64,000 nt of DNA from Lycorma delicatula (Eukaryota > Arthropoda > Insecta > Hemiptera > Fulgoridae): positions 346,813,842 to 346,877,841 of the forward strand of contig NC_134455.1 of assembly GCF_047948215.1 (NCBI RefSeq). Direction: 5' to 3'. The first letter of the stretch is position 1. Every line of letters starts with the position of its first letter. The notes under the pieces are model-generated. The model was not told where the DNA came from. It did no database searches and was given only the letters and a program-made list of their open reading frames with translations. This document shows, in pieces, positions 22,981-32,620 of the stretch. A program made the position numbers and the translations under genes.

Positions 22981-23025
22981 GAAATTTGTTGAACAAGTAT
23001 CTTCGATACTTGATCAACAAATTTC
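22981..23025. repeat. Compact hairpin, 21-bp stem
   Basis: The two 21-nt arms (22981-23001 and 23005-23025) are reverse complements with one mismatch around a TTC loop; the arms begin GAAATTTGTTGA. It lies 80 bp left of the larger foldback. Confidence 0.85.
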
Positions 23026-23108
23026 TACAAAATAAATAAAATTTCAAAATTTACATTTGAAAATCAGAAACGACAGCCTAGAAACGATTAACCATTTTTA
23101 AACTATAT

Positions 23109-23433
23109 TAATTCCGTAAATATTAGTTCTGTTGAATAATTCTTCACTAAATAAAATATTAAGTCATTTATTGTGAACAAAATGACACCTTATTTGTTCA
23201 AATCGGTTGAAAAACAGTTGAGACTGTTAAAGTGGATCTCAAAAATTATGCAGTCTGACAATTTTGTACCTTTTTACTCGCAATTTTTTGCGATCTACTT
23301 TTACAGTTTTAGTTATAACTCAACTATTTATCAATCAATTTGAACAAAAAAAGGTGTCATTTTGTTCACAATAAATGACTTAATATTTTATTTAGTGAAG
23401 AATTATTCAATAGAACTAATATTTACGGAATTA
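23109..23433. repeat. Foldback element with 82-bp near-perfect arms
   Basis: Arms 23109-23190 and 23352-23433 are reverse complements with a single G/A difference. The inner 160 bp also pairs imperfectly (TTTGTTCAAAT...CAGTTGAG against CTCAACTATTT...TTTGAACAAA), so the whole 325 bp is one long palindrome. No coding capacity. It may be a MITE-like foldback or a head-to-head duplication of one repeat end; flanking sequence resembles 11470-11800. Confidence 0.85.
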
Positions 23434-23703
23434 TTAATGAATACAAATTTTTAATAGCCGAAATTTTGGAATTTTGAAAGGTAAACTTTTCAGTGCTGTT
23501 TATTTTGTAGAACATTATTTATCAAATTTCATTATAATATCTCAATACATTAATAACATATAAATTTTATTAAAAACACACAAAATGGCGGGTAGATGTA
23601 AAATACAGCTAGATAGTGAATTTTTTCACGTGAACATTTTTTGTTTATTTTGATGTCCTGAATTAGTTCTTTAAGCTTGGTCGACACTTCTTAGTACACT
23701 GTA
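23434..23703. other. Repeat-derived AT-rich sequence
   Basis: Shares GATGTCCTGAATTAGTTCTT with the 11.76-kb region. No gene. Confidence 0.4.
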
Positions 23704-23730
23704 TATTTCTCTCTCTCTCTCTCTCTCTCC
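23704..23730. repeat. (TC)n microsatellite
   Basis: A run of about 12 TC units. Confidence 0.9.
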
Positions 23731-23778
23731 AGTAATAACAGCGGCCTACGCCCAGTTACATATTTCACACCGTGTTTT

Positions 23779-23892
23779 TGGATGATAAATGAATTTCTTA
23801 GCTTATGAAAAAACCCTAAGCGTGACCGAGATTCAAAGAAGTACTTTCCGGGTGAAAGGCAGAAATATTATCATTTGCCATGGAGGTTGGCA
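23779..23892 (-). repeat. SINE family C fragment
   Basis: On the minus strand: CCATGGCAAATGATAATA (A-box region decayed), TTTCTGCCTTTCACCCGG, GAATCTCGGTCACGC (B-box region decayed), then the start of the body. More diverged than the copies at 49.1 and 37.7 kb. Confidence 0.6.
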
Positions 23893-24034
23893 AATAATAA
23901 TACTAAGTATTACTGAGTTATCTATCATATTGTTCAGAATGTTTCAAAATTATTACTTGGCAATATTTAGGTAATAAATTTGTATTTAAATTTTTAGTGA
24001 TAAATTCAACAAATAAAATGAGAAGTTTTGTACT

Positions 24035-24095
24035 GCATGAGTAAGCCATACCAAGATTTGAACACGAAACCTTCCAGATGAATTTGGACATGAAT
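24035..24095 (-). repeat. SINE family C head fragment
   Basis: The minus strand has TTCATCTGGAAGGTTTCGTG and TTCAAATCTTGGTATGGC, aligning to the anticodon-to-B-box part of family C. Confidence 0.5.
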
Positions 24096-24329
24096 ATAAG
24101 TAAAAATTTTCTATAAATATGTCAGGAAACGGTTTGTTTTTGAGATGGCTGACGAAAATATTTCGCCGTGATATCTTCTATAATGGTAACAGGAGATAAA
24201 TATTAAAAATTAATAAATCACGACTGTAAAAGAAAATTGCTGTTTAATAACGGGGAATTAAAGACCGTGCCGGGTGACAATTTTGTATATATCATAATCT
24301 TTTTATCGAATTTTTTAAATTTATTTAAA

Positions 24330-24455
24330 CTTATTTATATAGCCTACGACACCCGTTAACGTTAGGATTCCAGCGCAAAATCATACATCTAAATCGGATC
24401 AATCGGTGGAACACATATACTCTACGTACATCACACTCCTTTTTGGGCCGTCGTG
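24330..24455 (+). repeat. Dispersed repeat (family I), uninterrupted copy
   Basis: Carries GGATTCCAGCGCAAAATCAT, CATCTAAATCGG, then CACTCCTTTTTGGGCCGTCG and TGTAA. The same string at 25235 is split by a mariner: its left part ends at 25330 and its right part resumes at 26094. This copy therefore shows what the occupied site looked like before insertion. Confidence 0.75.
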
Positions 24456-25168
24456 TAATAAATTATTACAGTATAAACCACTGTGAATATTTTTAAATGT
24501 AAATTTAAAATATATTAATTTTTCAAAGATCTAGATTCATTGGACTAAAAACAGCTGTTTTTAATTTTTAAAGATTCATACAATTTTTTTTTTGTTATGT
24601 TTGTAATTAATAAAAATTCGTTTCGGCACGTCGGAAGGCGGAGGTAGATTTCACCGGGGGAAAATTGGGGTAGCGAACTCGGATTGTACGAGCTCGTATC
24701 AAACATTACTTTCCATGTTATACAGACACTACGTTTTCACATTTGACTACAAGCTATTGCTAAATTTATCAAGATTTCGTTATGATTTTTCCTGAACTAC
24801 TTGACAACACACATATTTTAGGGTTAGTGGGAGAAAGAAGTACAAAGTTATTGTACTTCAAAAATAAAAAAAAGGTTTCGTCACCGAATGTTTCTGTTTT
24901 ACGTTGGATAACACGAAAACTACGAGAAATACAGTTCTGGGACCTGTTTTGTTGGATGTTTCAAGTGAAAAACATAAAAAAAACATCAATTTTACCCCTA
25001 ATATACTGAAATTTCACTGGGATGCTGAAATCCTTTTTCGTTCGGAATTCAAAGCGTAACTCTGTAACAAAGCGGTTTTGGATATACGGTTGTATCAACT
25101 TTTTCCTCATTTCAAGCTGTATAAACAATTTCCAGGCTATTTCCCTTTCCTTTCTAATCACCTGAATG

Positions 25169-25169
<1 letters not shown>
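24456..25169. other. AT-rich gene-free stretch
   Basis: Contains a 75-codon plus frame (24782-25009) with no known motif. No other feature. Confidence 0.4.

Positions 25170-25207
<38 letters not shown>
25170..25207. repeat. (TA)n microsatellite
   Basis: A pure TA tract. Confidence 0.95.
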
Positions 25208-25234
25208 CTATATAGACTCCCTATAGACTGCCTA

Positions 25235-25330
25235 TGAGACTCCCGGAAATGTAAGGATTCCAACGCAGAATCATACACCTAAATCGGTTCAGCCGTGAAG
25301 TTGGTACTATGGAACAAACATCCATATATA
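25235..25330 (+). repeat. Family I repeat, left part of interrupted copy
   Basis: Matches 24349-24430 (GGATTCCAACGCAGAATCAT, CACCTAAATCGG) up to the TA at 25329-25330, where the mariner begins. The continuation is at 26094-26122 (CATTACACTACTTTTTGGG then TAGTCGTGTAA). Confidence 0.75.
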
Positions 25331-26093
25331 TGAGGGTTATTTTTTTTTCAAGGTCTGGTCGGTCACGAAATTAAAACCACAGTGAAAATAAAAAAATTTT
25401 TATTTGTAACAAGTACTTACATAGTTACGCTATTTGTCTACACAGTCGCCACTCCGATTTAGACATTTGTCATAGCGTGCTACCAACTTTCCAATACCCT
25501 CGTCATAGAACGGAGCCGCCTGTGTTTTCAGCCATGTTTCTACGCTGATCTGCAGCTCGATGTCTGTGCCAAAATGTTGTCCTCCTTGCCGGTGTTTCAT
25601 GTGTGAAAGAGGTGAAAATCGGATGGAGCCAAGTCCGGGCTGTATGGTGGGTGATCAAACACTTCCCAACGAAAACGATGCAGGAGCTTCTTTGTTACTG
25701 CTGCAGTGTGCGGCCGAGCATTGTCATGGAGAAATACAATGCCTAATGACAACATTCCTCACCGCTTATTCTGAATTGTGGCTGAATGTGGTACAAAGGC
25801 AACTTTGTACAAAAGTTCGATGTCTGTACCAAAATGACAACATTTTGGTACAGACATCGAACTGTAGACCAGCGTAGAAACACGGCTGAAAATACAGGCG
25901 GCTCTATTCTATGACGAGGGTATTCGAAAGTTTGTACCACGCTATGACAAATGTCTAAATCGGAGTGGCGACTATGTAAAGAACTATATAAGTACGTAAC
26001 TATATAAGTACTTGTCACAAATAAAAAAAATTTTATTTTCACTGTGGTTTTAATTTCGTGACCGATCGGACATTGAAAAAAAAATAACCCTGG
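25331..26093. mobile_element. mariner element rearranged into a palindrome
   Basis: Bounded by TA on both sides. The ends are inverted repeats of 60 bp or more, far beyond a normal mariner TIR: each reads AGGGTTATTTTTTTTTCAA then TCGGTCACGAAATTAAAACC and CACAGTGAAAATAAAA. The arms (about 25331-25560 and 25863-26093) both contain the transposase 3' end and 3' terminus in opposite orientation, so the element has two right ends and no left end. Near the junction, 25815-25836 and 25841-25862 form a perfect 22-bp stem with a 4-base loop. Confidence 0.85.
25430..25800 (-). pseudogene. mariner (DD34D) transposase C-terminal fragment
   Basis: The minus strand encodes ATIQNKR.GMLSLGIVFLHD, NARPHTAAVTKKLLHRF, RWEVFDHPPYSPDLAPSDFH, then after a one-base shift KHRQGGQHFGTDIELQ, VETWLKTQAAPFYDEGI and RYDKCLNRSGDCVDK followed by a stop. 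The second and third catalytic Asp (HDN and PSD) are both present with 34 residues between them, as in mariner. The N-terminal DNA-binding half and first Asp are gone. A second, shorter copy of the last ~60 codons lies on the plus strand at 25870-25990 (YDKCLNRSGDYVK). Confidence 0.88.
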
Positions 26094-27196
26094 TACATTA
26101 CACTACTTTTTGGGTAGTCGTGTAAAAATGAAACCTTTTTGAAATTCTTCAACGAAAATTTATTGTTTTTTTATGTTTCTTTACATCAAAAAGTGAATAA
26201 AATAGGTCCCACATCTTTATTTTTAGTAATTTATTTATAAAAGTATCGTAAAACAAAAAACAAAAAAACACTGGTTTTGAAAAAGAAAGGGTTTGATAGA
26301 TTTACCTTTACTTTGATAAATCTCGGATAAATAAATATTTATTTTTAAAAATTTGTACAGAACTTAATTCTACGAAAATTAATTTAAATAAATCAATAAA
26401 AAAAAAAAATAGAAATTTAACATTAATTCAAAATAAAATAGACCAAAATGTACCATTCAAAAGAATTATTATTCATCTTTTTTAATACAGTGAAATGCAG
26501 TAGAACTTTGATTATCCGGATTGAACTTTACAAGGCCGAAACCGGATAATTGGAAAATTAAAAAAGGTTTATCATACGTAAAGATCATATCATTTTAACG
26601 TTTAACAAGTATCACATTTAATAAAAAAATAAATGTATTTCAGTAAAATTAAAAATACACTGTAATCATAAATACAGTGTACAAAAATAAAAAATACAAT
26701 GTAATACAAAATAGATTCGGTAATAGTTATAAGAATCCAGTGAACAGAAATTTGATAATTAAACAAATTGAATTTTCAAAAATTATCTGAAAGAAATTAA
26801 AATTTACTACGTTTTTTTTAAACTTAATTAAAAAAAGTTATTAGAAAATATTTACAAAATAACCTATTGAAGAGAAACTGATTCACAATAAGTTATGAAA
26901 AAAAATTAATAGAATTAATTACCTCATATCAATAGAATTACCTCATTTAATAGAATAATACTTAGTGGCACTCAATAATCAAAAGATACCTTTAAAAACA
27001 AGATTTCTTTTATAAAAGTCTGTAATCTGTACTTAATTTAATGTTCATATTTTTTTATAAGCTACAATATCTCGTAATCGTTTTAAACAGAGAATGTGTT
27101 TAATTGCAGTTTTTATTTTTTATTTTTTGCTTTTGTGGCTCTGACTAATCCATAGCGATACACAAATATTCATGATGTTTTGGTTTTTATTCATGA
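26094..27196. other. AT-rich stretch, possible pogo-type terminus
   Basis: 26094-26122 completes the interrupted family I repeat. At 26505-26555 the string CAGTAGAACTTTGATTATCC then GG and, 25 bases on, CCGGATAATTGG is like the terminal repeat region of pogo/Tigger-type elements. No partner end or transposase was found. The rest is AT-rich with nothing recognised. Confidence 0.35.
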
Positions 27197-27435
27197 GCGC
27201 TGGAGCAAGTTATCTGCTCGACAATACAACGTATTAACATTAAGTTTATCAGCAGGTAATTTTATATTTAGATTAACACAGGCCTAAATTTACGTGTGTT
27301 TTAACATATGAGCCCAGAGTCCAATATGAGCCCTGGAGCAAGTTACATGCTCGACAAATTAACGTACTTCCATTAATCTTGTCAGAAGTTAATTTTAATT
27401 TAGTTTAACGCAGGCTAAATCTACATATGTTTTAT
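27197..27435 (+). repeat. Diverged tandem duplication, ~130-bp unit
   Basis: Unit 1 starts GAGCGCTGGAGCAAGTTATC and unit 2, near 27328, starts GAGCCCTGGAGCAAGTTACA. Both continue with TGCTCGACAA, a TAATTTTA.ATTTAG block, AACACAGGC/AACGCAGGC, CTAAATTTAC/CTAAATCTAC and GTTTTA. Confidence 0.8.
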
Positions 27436-27937
27436 ACTCTACGATTTGTAAAAGGCCAACTAGAAATTCCAGGAAATAGAAAGATAAAAATACATTTCGG
27501 TTGAAGCAAAGTTCAAAGCTTTAAAAAATAATTTGAATAGTATGTTAGATTTTCATTTTTTTTTTTTTTTTTTAGTAGCCTTAAATTTTTTAATTTATTT
27601 TTACGATTAAACTTTTATTTGCCTCAGGAATGGTCGGCGTGAGTCTGTACAAGACTCATTGGGCCGTGAAGGTTGATTATTGTTTACCATTTGAACAGAC
27701 TCCCTCGTAGTAGAGAAAAAAAAAATGTCTAGTAGAGAAAAATAAACGAATGTAAGTGGTCCAGATAATTGAGCATCCGGAAAATAGGTGTTCGAATCAC
27801 ATTATTAACAGATATTTCCCTTTGAACAATGAATGTATAATTGACTTTGAAGAAGAGAAAATCAAACATTCCGTTTTATTCTTTCTGGCGCCATGTAACA
27901 GCTACCGGTGGATAACAATGCAATTCATTTTTTGTAG
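27436..27937. other. AT-rich stretch with a SINE tail scrap
   Basis: 27626-27665 (CAGGAATGGTCGGCGTGAG, TCTGTACAAGACT) is a short fragment of a family A/B SINE body. No gene was found. Confidence 0.45.
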
Positions 27938-28022
27938 TGCGTGAAAAAATTCCATGTATGGCCTAGATTCGAACCCAAAACCTCTGAATGAAAAGCAGAT
28001 AAATATCACATCGTTACAAAGA
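27938..28022 (-). repeat. SINE family C head fragment
   Basis: The minus strand carries the decayed tRNA-like head: CTTTTCATTCAGAGG, GGGTTCGAATCTAGGCC (good B box), and ATGGAATTTTTTCACGC. Confidence 0.6.
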
Positions 28023-28042
28023 TCAATACAATTTTAAATATA

Positions 28043-28926
28043 CAGTGTTTCAAAGTGAATATCGGGGCTTTAAAGCTATATAATATTTCTCAAGTTTCAC
28101 GTGAATTCACTAATTATACAAGAAATGAAAGAGAAATTTAAATAGCTTTACCTGTGTGCAAGCTCATAAACTATTTCCTGCACCTTCCGCTTGAAAGCGC
28201 TAGTAGCAAATATGGCGACCTTCCCAACAGAAAGCGTTCTCTATTTTGCAATTTTCAAAGTGTGAATCTGTAATTACCGTTCAACGTGCGTTCCGTTGTG
28301 ATCCCCGGATGACAATAATAATCGTAGATGGTATAAACAATTTAAAACCGCTGGCTGTATTGGTAAAGGAAAAATTACAGGACGACCGAGTTTTTTCGAA
28401 AACAATGTTGAACGTGTAAAAGATTCTTTTATGTATAGTCCTAGGAAATTTTTCCTCAACTGTAATACGAACCACAGAACTTTTTTAGCAACAAGATGGT
28501 GCGCCTCTTCGCTGTACGTGTTCGGTTGAATGAAATTCTTCCCGACCGCTGGACCGGTCGTCGGGGATGTCAGCGGTAGACCAGATTGCCTTGGCCTCCA
28601 TGTTGACCTGACCTGACCCCGTGCGATTTTTTTCTTTGGGGCTTTATAAAGGATCAAATGTATGTGCCACCGTTACCGGCCGATCTATATAACTTCACAG
28701 GATTGAAGCAGATTTTTCATCAATTGTTCCAGAGTTGCTGGTTAAAGTACAGGATGAACTCTCCTATCAGTGGATGAGTGCCGTGTGATGAACGGTGCTC
28801 ACATTGAACATTTATAGGAAAAACTGTTGGAGTTACTCTTTCATTTCAGTATAATTTATCAATGTAAGTCAGATTTAAATATATTACATAACTTTAAAAC
28901 CCCGACATTCATTCTGAAACACACGG
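28043..28926 (+). mobile_element. DUF4817-type DNA transposon, internally deleted
   Basis: Flanked by TA (28041-28042 and 28927-28928). TIRs of roughly 45 bp: the left begins CAGTGTTTCAAAGTGAATAT then CGGGGCTTTAAAGC, and the right, on the other strand, reads CCGTGTGTTTCAGAATGAATG then TCGGGGTTTTAAAG. 884 bp in all. A full element encoding a ~340-residue transposase would be larger; the interior has lost the sequence for two catalytic residues. Confidence 0.85.
28280..28850 (+). pseudogene. DUF4817-type transposase, deleted pseudogene
   Basis: Plus strand across frames: RWYKQFKTAGCIGKGKITGR, PSFFENNVERVKDSFMYSPR (N-terminal HTH and linker), then an internal deletion, then DRWTGRRG, LTPCDFFLWGFIKDQMYVPP (third catalytic Asp and the segment after it), and CRVMNGAHIEHL near the C-terminus. 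The segment with the first two catalytic Asp is missing. The order of surviving motifs and the flanking TIRs make the family call firm. Confidence 0.8.
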
Positions 28927-29259
28927 TAGAATAAGATGTTTTTCATAATGCTAAAATAAATAACAACTAAATAAAATCTAAAACAAAATAAATTATGCGA
29001 GAAATCTTTTAATTGATAACTTTTTCAATAATGGTCAAAAACAACGAGTAATTTATGTGCTACACTTTTGAGTAGACAATTTAAAAAAAAATGAATTCTA
29101 TTATTAGTTAATTGCTATACACGTAGATGAAAGATAACACAGTTTGAATACATTTGGTGTGTTGAGGCGTATTCAGTTAAAATTAAAAATAAATAATCTA
29201 GTACGGTTATGATAGATTTGAATAAACGGATAGCGGTCTTACAGAAAAAGGTATGTTGA

Positions 29260-29520
29260 AATCAAAAACTAGTAGATGCTAGTCGATAACGGTTTATAAG
29301 AAATGTAAACATAGAGAAAGAAAACTCGATGTTATACAATCACTTGCTACTACAAGCACCAGAAGGTTGTCACGTCGTTTAAATGTTACACGACCGAAGA
29401 ACGTGTGGCAAACATTAAAGATGCGACAATTTTACCCACTCCACCTAACACGTGTACAAGACGTATCACCACCACATCGTAACAAATTTTACATCGTAAA
29501 ATTGTGAATGTTGTATATAC
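29260..29520 (+). pseudogene. DUF4817-type transposase, central HTH fragment
   Basis: The plus strand reads LDVIQSLATTSTRRLSRRLN, VTRPKNVWQTLKMRQFYPLH, LTRVQDVSPPHRNKF. Family proteins have NPNTSTRRLARELNVS..TVW..L....LYP.H.QRVQ.L.P at this position. It lacks both the N-terminal and catalytic parts. It differs enough from the 28.0-kb element to be another family member. Confidence 0.7.
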
Positions 29521-29585
29521 TTTTTGTTTAACCTTGGAAAACTAAATAAAAAGATTCATTCAATAAATATAAAGTTATAACTGCC

Positions 29586-29690
29586 GATTTCTATGGCGGA
29601 GTGGTCGCGTCTCAGCCTTTCATCTAGATCCCGGGGTTAAATCCCGGTCAGGGATGGCATTTTACATACATTGTAGATTTTCATTCTCAT
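29586..29690 (+). repeat. SINE family C, tRNA-like head and short body
   Basis: GCCGATTTCTATGGCGGAGT, GGTCGCGTCTCAGCC, TTTCATCTAGA and GTTAAATCCCGG are followed by GGCATTTTACATACATTGTA. The head is legible but the B box is degraded. Confidence 0.68.
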
Positions 29691-30278
29691 AAAGACAAAA
29701 TGAACAAAGCAGTCAATGTCGTCATCTAAAAACAAAAGTAATCAATTGTAATCAAAAGTATTATATCAAAACGTACTGTAAACTGTATCAAAAGTAATCA
29801 ACTGTTAATAAAATAGTTAACTTAAAATAAACCATTTCTCAAACATGATTACCACTGGTATATTATTAATAAATTATTAAATATTGTTAAAAAGTACAAA
29901 TCAATTTTACCAGCAATTAATTTTGAAATTCTCAAGATATTTCAGTATACTGATAACTAGCAATCAGTCATTATGGCTTAATATTTTAATTTTTTAACTT
30001 TATTTTATAATGATATTTTAATCAAACGATGGTCTAAGGACTGAAAGATCTTGAGGAGTTCAAAATTAATTGCTGGTAAGGTGGATTTGTACTTTTTAAT
30101 AATATTTAATAACTTAAAATAGTTCAAATAGTAACTTAAATTAAAATTTAAAAAATTTAATCAAATATAATTTGTTTTATACTACAATTTATATTAATAA
30201 AAACTAATTAATAATTATATAAATGTGGGGTAAATATGATAATTTTCTTTGAAAATAAATTTGAAATTAAGTTAAATA
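29691..30278. other. AT-rich gene-free stretch
   Basis: A/T-rich, with no motif seen. Two phrases (TTTAATAATATTTAATAA-type, with CAAATCAATTTTACCAGC near 29899 and GCTGGTAAGGTGGATTTGTA near 30072) are rough inverted copies, suggesting another decayed foldback. Confidence 0.4.
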
Positions 30279-31330
30279 CAGAGTGAACAACCCTTAAAAC
30301 CAAACAGAGTTGTGAAAATGTAGCATTTTATGAAATGAAAATATAAATTAAATTCTATCTTTACTTTAACAAAATTTTATGTCTATAAATTTTTATGAAA
30401 ATGATCTGTGAAAGATGTTGGAAGTGAGTGCTCTGCAAAGCAAAGCACTTCTCATCTGACGCAAAACGTTGTAAATACCATCAATTTCTTGAAAAATGTT
30501 CGTCTTTAGTTCATCGATAGCACGGAATTCTATTCACAAATTCTAGCATTCGAGATAGATCCAAAAAAAAAAAATCGCAACCAGACAAAACACGGAGCCC
30601 GCCGCCTTCTGCCGACAGTTCGTTCTTCTATAAAAGCCGCATGAACCGCTAGCAAATCGTTTGAATTGTGTCACGTCTTCTTGAAATAATCCGTACACTT
30701 TTTCAAGATGCGTTAATCGTAAAAAATTTTCGAAAATTATACATTGTACATCTGAATTGGTATTCCGATCAAAATATATTGGTTGCGTTATACGATTACC
30801 AGAAAGAGCGCAACATATACAGTTTTTCTATCTTGAACTGGACGCTCAAACATCCGGTAAGGATTTTCAGTCATCCGATACCTCGTGTTGTATGAATTAA
30901 TATGTCCGCATAAATAAAACCGTCCCTCGTCTGATGTGAAATACAGCATCGGGTTTATTTTTTATGATGTTTTGAGAAGATTTCTTGTTTCTTAAATTTT
31001 TATGTGATACGATTTCAAAATTAAATCAATGAAGGTGTGCATATTATTCCGCATTTTTTTAAAATTATTTACGTGTAAATTTTTTCGAACCGATGGACAT
31101 GCTTTTAATTTTGAGTGAGTATAACCTCTTCAGTCCTAACGAAAGGTCGCAGATTTCGTTTTGACTTTGAAATGATTTAATTATATCGTGTAAGCTACTT
31201 TCTGCTGGGATACTGGTAGTTGGAAATATTTCCTCAAATATTTGACTTCGAAAGGAACTAGAATGTACATAACATTACACTGTAACAACTAATCTTCCTC
31301 ATTCGAATAAAACATTTCAGAAAAAGAAAT
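30279..31330 (-). pseudogene. DUF4817-type transposon relic
   Basis: The left end begins CAGAGTGAACAACCCTTAAAA next to a TA, like the end at 62424. The minus strand reads YPSR...SKSKRNLRPFVRTEE (HTH linker) near 31140, EERTVGRRRRAPC (decayed region near the third catalytic residue) near 30620, and AIDELKTNIFQEIDGIYNVL then RQMRSALLC near 30470 (C-terminus). Nucleotide blocks such as AGTCCTAACGAAAGG and ATTTCGTTTTG.CTTTGAAAT match 63095-63150, so the two copies are related. The right TIR was not located. Confidence 0.7.
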
Positions 31331-31702
31331 AACAACGGAAGAACGAAACTGTAATGCACTGAAGGATGAAATATTTACTAATAACTATGGACTGGAGTAG
31401 TAACCTACGAAAAAACATCGGGTGGGGCGGTGTCGAGGCGCACGACAGTTGGTTTAAAGTGAAAGGTTAAATGCCTTGGCTGAAGTACCTCCGAGCTACA
31501 GACCGACCAGCTTATCTGTAGGGTTAAATGGGAGAGCCACCATCGTATATTTTGAAAAAACTGAAAGTCTTCAATGGAAAATTTTAGTTCCTTCATTTGG
31601 CCAACTGTATAAATAAATTGGTCGGTCTGTATGTCAGCGAGTGACTTTTAGTGTATTGATTTAAAATAAAAACGAGACATTGACTGCGTACTAAATTTAA
31701 TT
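31331..31702. other. Unassigned GC-balanced stretch
   Basis: Less AT-rich than its neighbours. The plus strand has VEAHDSWFKVKG and LKYLRATDRPAYL-like readings around 31430-31520 and the minus strand an unsupported 63-codon frame. It may be a flank of the same element as the minus-strand ORFs to its right. Confidence 0.3.
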
Positions 31703-32215
31703 TTAACATAAAACAGACACAAAATGGTACATATATTTACGGCCAAATTCATTCTTCATGAAGTCAACGACGGAGCTGTTGTGTCGTGGATCGTTATTGA
31801 AGTCGCCACAGAGAGCGATCGGAGTCTCCAGGTCTGGGAAGAGCTTGGTAATAATTTCGTTAAATTCGCGGGAAAGTGACAGGAGTGATTGATAAAAACA
31901 TAGCTTAACATCGACCGACGTTTTGTGATGTATATATACGGTACCGACGATAAACGGCGGATGATCTTCGACTTTCACATCCACCAGGTATATGTCGCCG
32001 ATGTTATTTTTTCTCAAGATTGAGTTGTCGCAAAGACTGATGGCATCGACGATGGTTTCTCTGCAGCTTGTAAAGCTTTGTAGGTTTGCAGAAGCTCTGG
32101 CTGCAGAAACTCGTGCCATAGACAGTTCGGACGAGGTAGACGGACCATTTCTACGATATTCAAGCGCGATGTTATTGCTTGCTTTTATTTCGACGCGTCG
32201 GGATTTTATTGGCAT
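31703..32215 (-). CDS. Endonuclease/exonuclease/phosphatase-like ORF
   Basis: An uninterrupted 170-codon frame. The C-terminal half reads NIGDIYLVDVKVEDHPPFIV, GTVYIHHKTSVDVKL, then TPIALCGDFNNDPRHNSSVV, DFMKNEFGRKYM. The I..V.VYI and I.LCGDFN.D pattern is that of EEP-fold nucleases, where the GDFN Asp/Asn bind metal and substrate. Similar stretches occur in endonucleases of insect transposable elements (LINEs and some helicase-bearing elements), so a mobile origin is favoured. The downstream catalytic SDH block is absent, so the domain is truncated. GC content and codon use differ from the AT-rich surroundings. Confidence 0.5.
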   Translation of the reverse strand: MPIKSRRVEIKASNNIALEYRRNGPSTSSELSMARVSAARASANLQSFTSCRETIVDAISLCDNSILRKNNIGDIYLVDVKVEDHPPFIVGTVYIHHKTSVDVKLCFYQSLLSLSREFNEIITKLFPDLETPIALCGDFNNDPRHNSSVVDFMKNEFGRKYMYHFVSVLC

Positions 32216-32336
32216 CTAATCGACTTGCTACAGATACTATACAAACGAAATGCAGGTACATTTTCGCCGGGGAGTCTGAAGAAGAGGAATGTTACGAGCT
32301 TTCGCTTGCTTTAAATCTCTGTCGAACCAGAGTCAA

Positions 32337-32620
32337 TCACAAACCGCTGTAAGATAGACCAAACGGATTGTTTTCAAATACCGTTTTGAATCGTTTCTCC
32401 GCTGCACGCCAATGGTCCTGCATCGCATCAATTCGACTGATGTTGATATCCATCGATTCGGACACGTCTTCGACAGATATATAGGTGTTATCTTCACTCG
32501 TTATGTCCATTAGTTCGGGTAAAGCAGCAATAGAGGTGCTCGCACCATCGGCGTCGTTCACTGAGGGCGGTGTACCAGCTTTACGACGCTCCCGAAACAG
32601 ACTTACTCGCTGGCACCGAA
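32337..32620 (-). CDS. Acidic ORF upstream of the endonuclease-like ORF
   Basis: Minus frame reading MNDADGASTSIAALPELMDI, TSEDNTYISVEDVSESMDIN, DAMQDHWRAAEKRFKTVFEN. The acidic N-terminal half has no recognised domain. It lies 120 bp upstream of the EEP-like ORF on the same strand and shares its more balanced base composition, so both may come from one element. In-frame sequence continues upstream past the first ATG (RERRKAGTPPS). Function unknown. Confidence 0.35.

Noticed and set aside
31992..32219. 75-codon plus-strand ORF.
   Set aside because: Antisense shadow of the endonuclease-like minus-strand frame.
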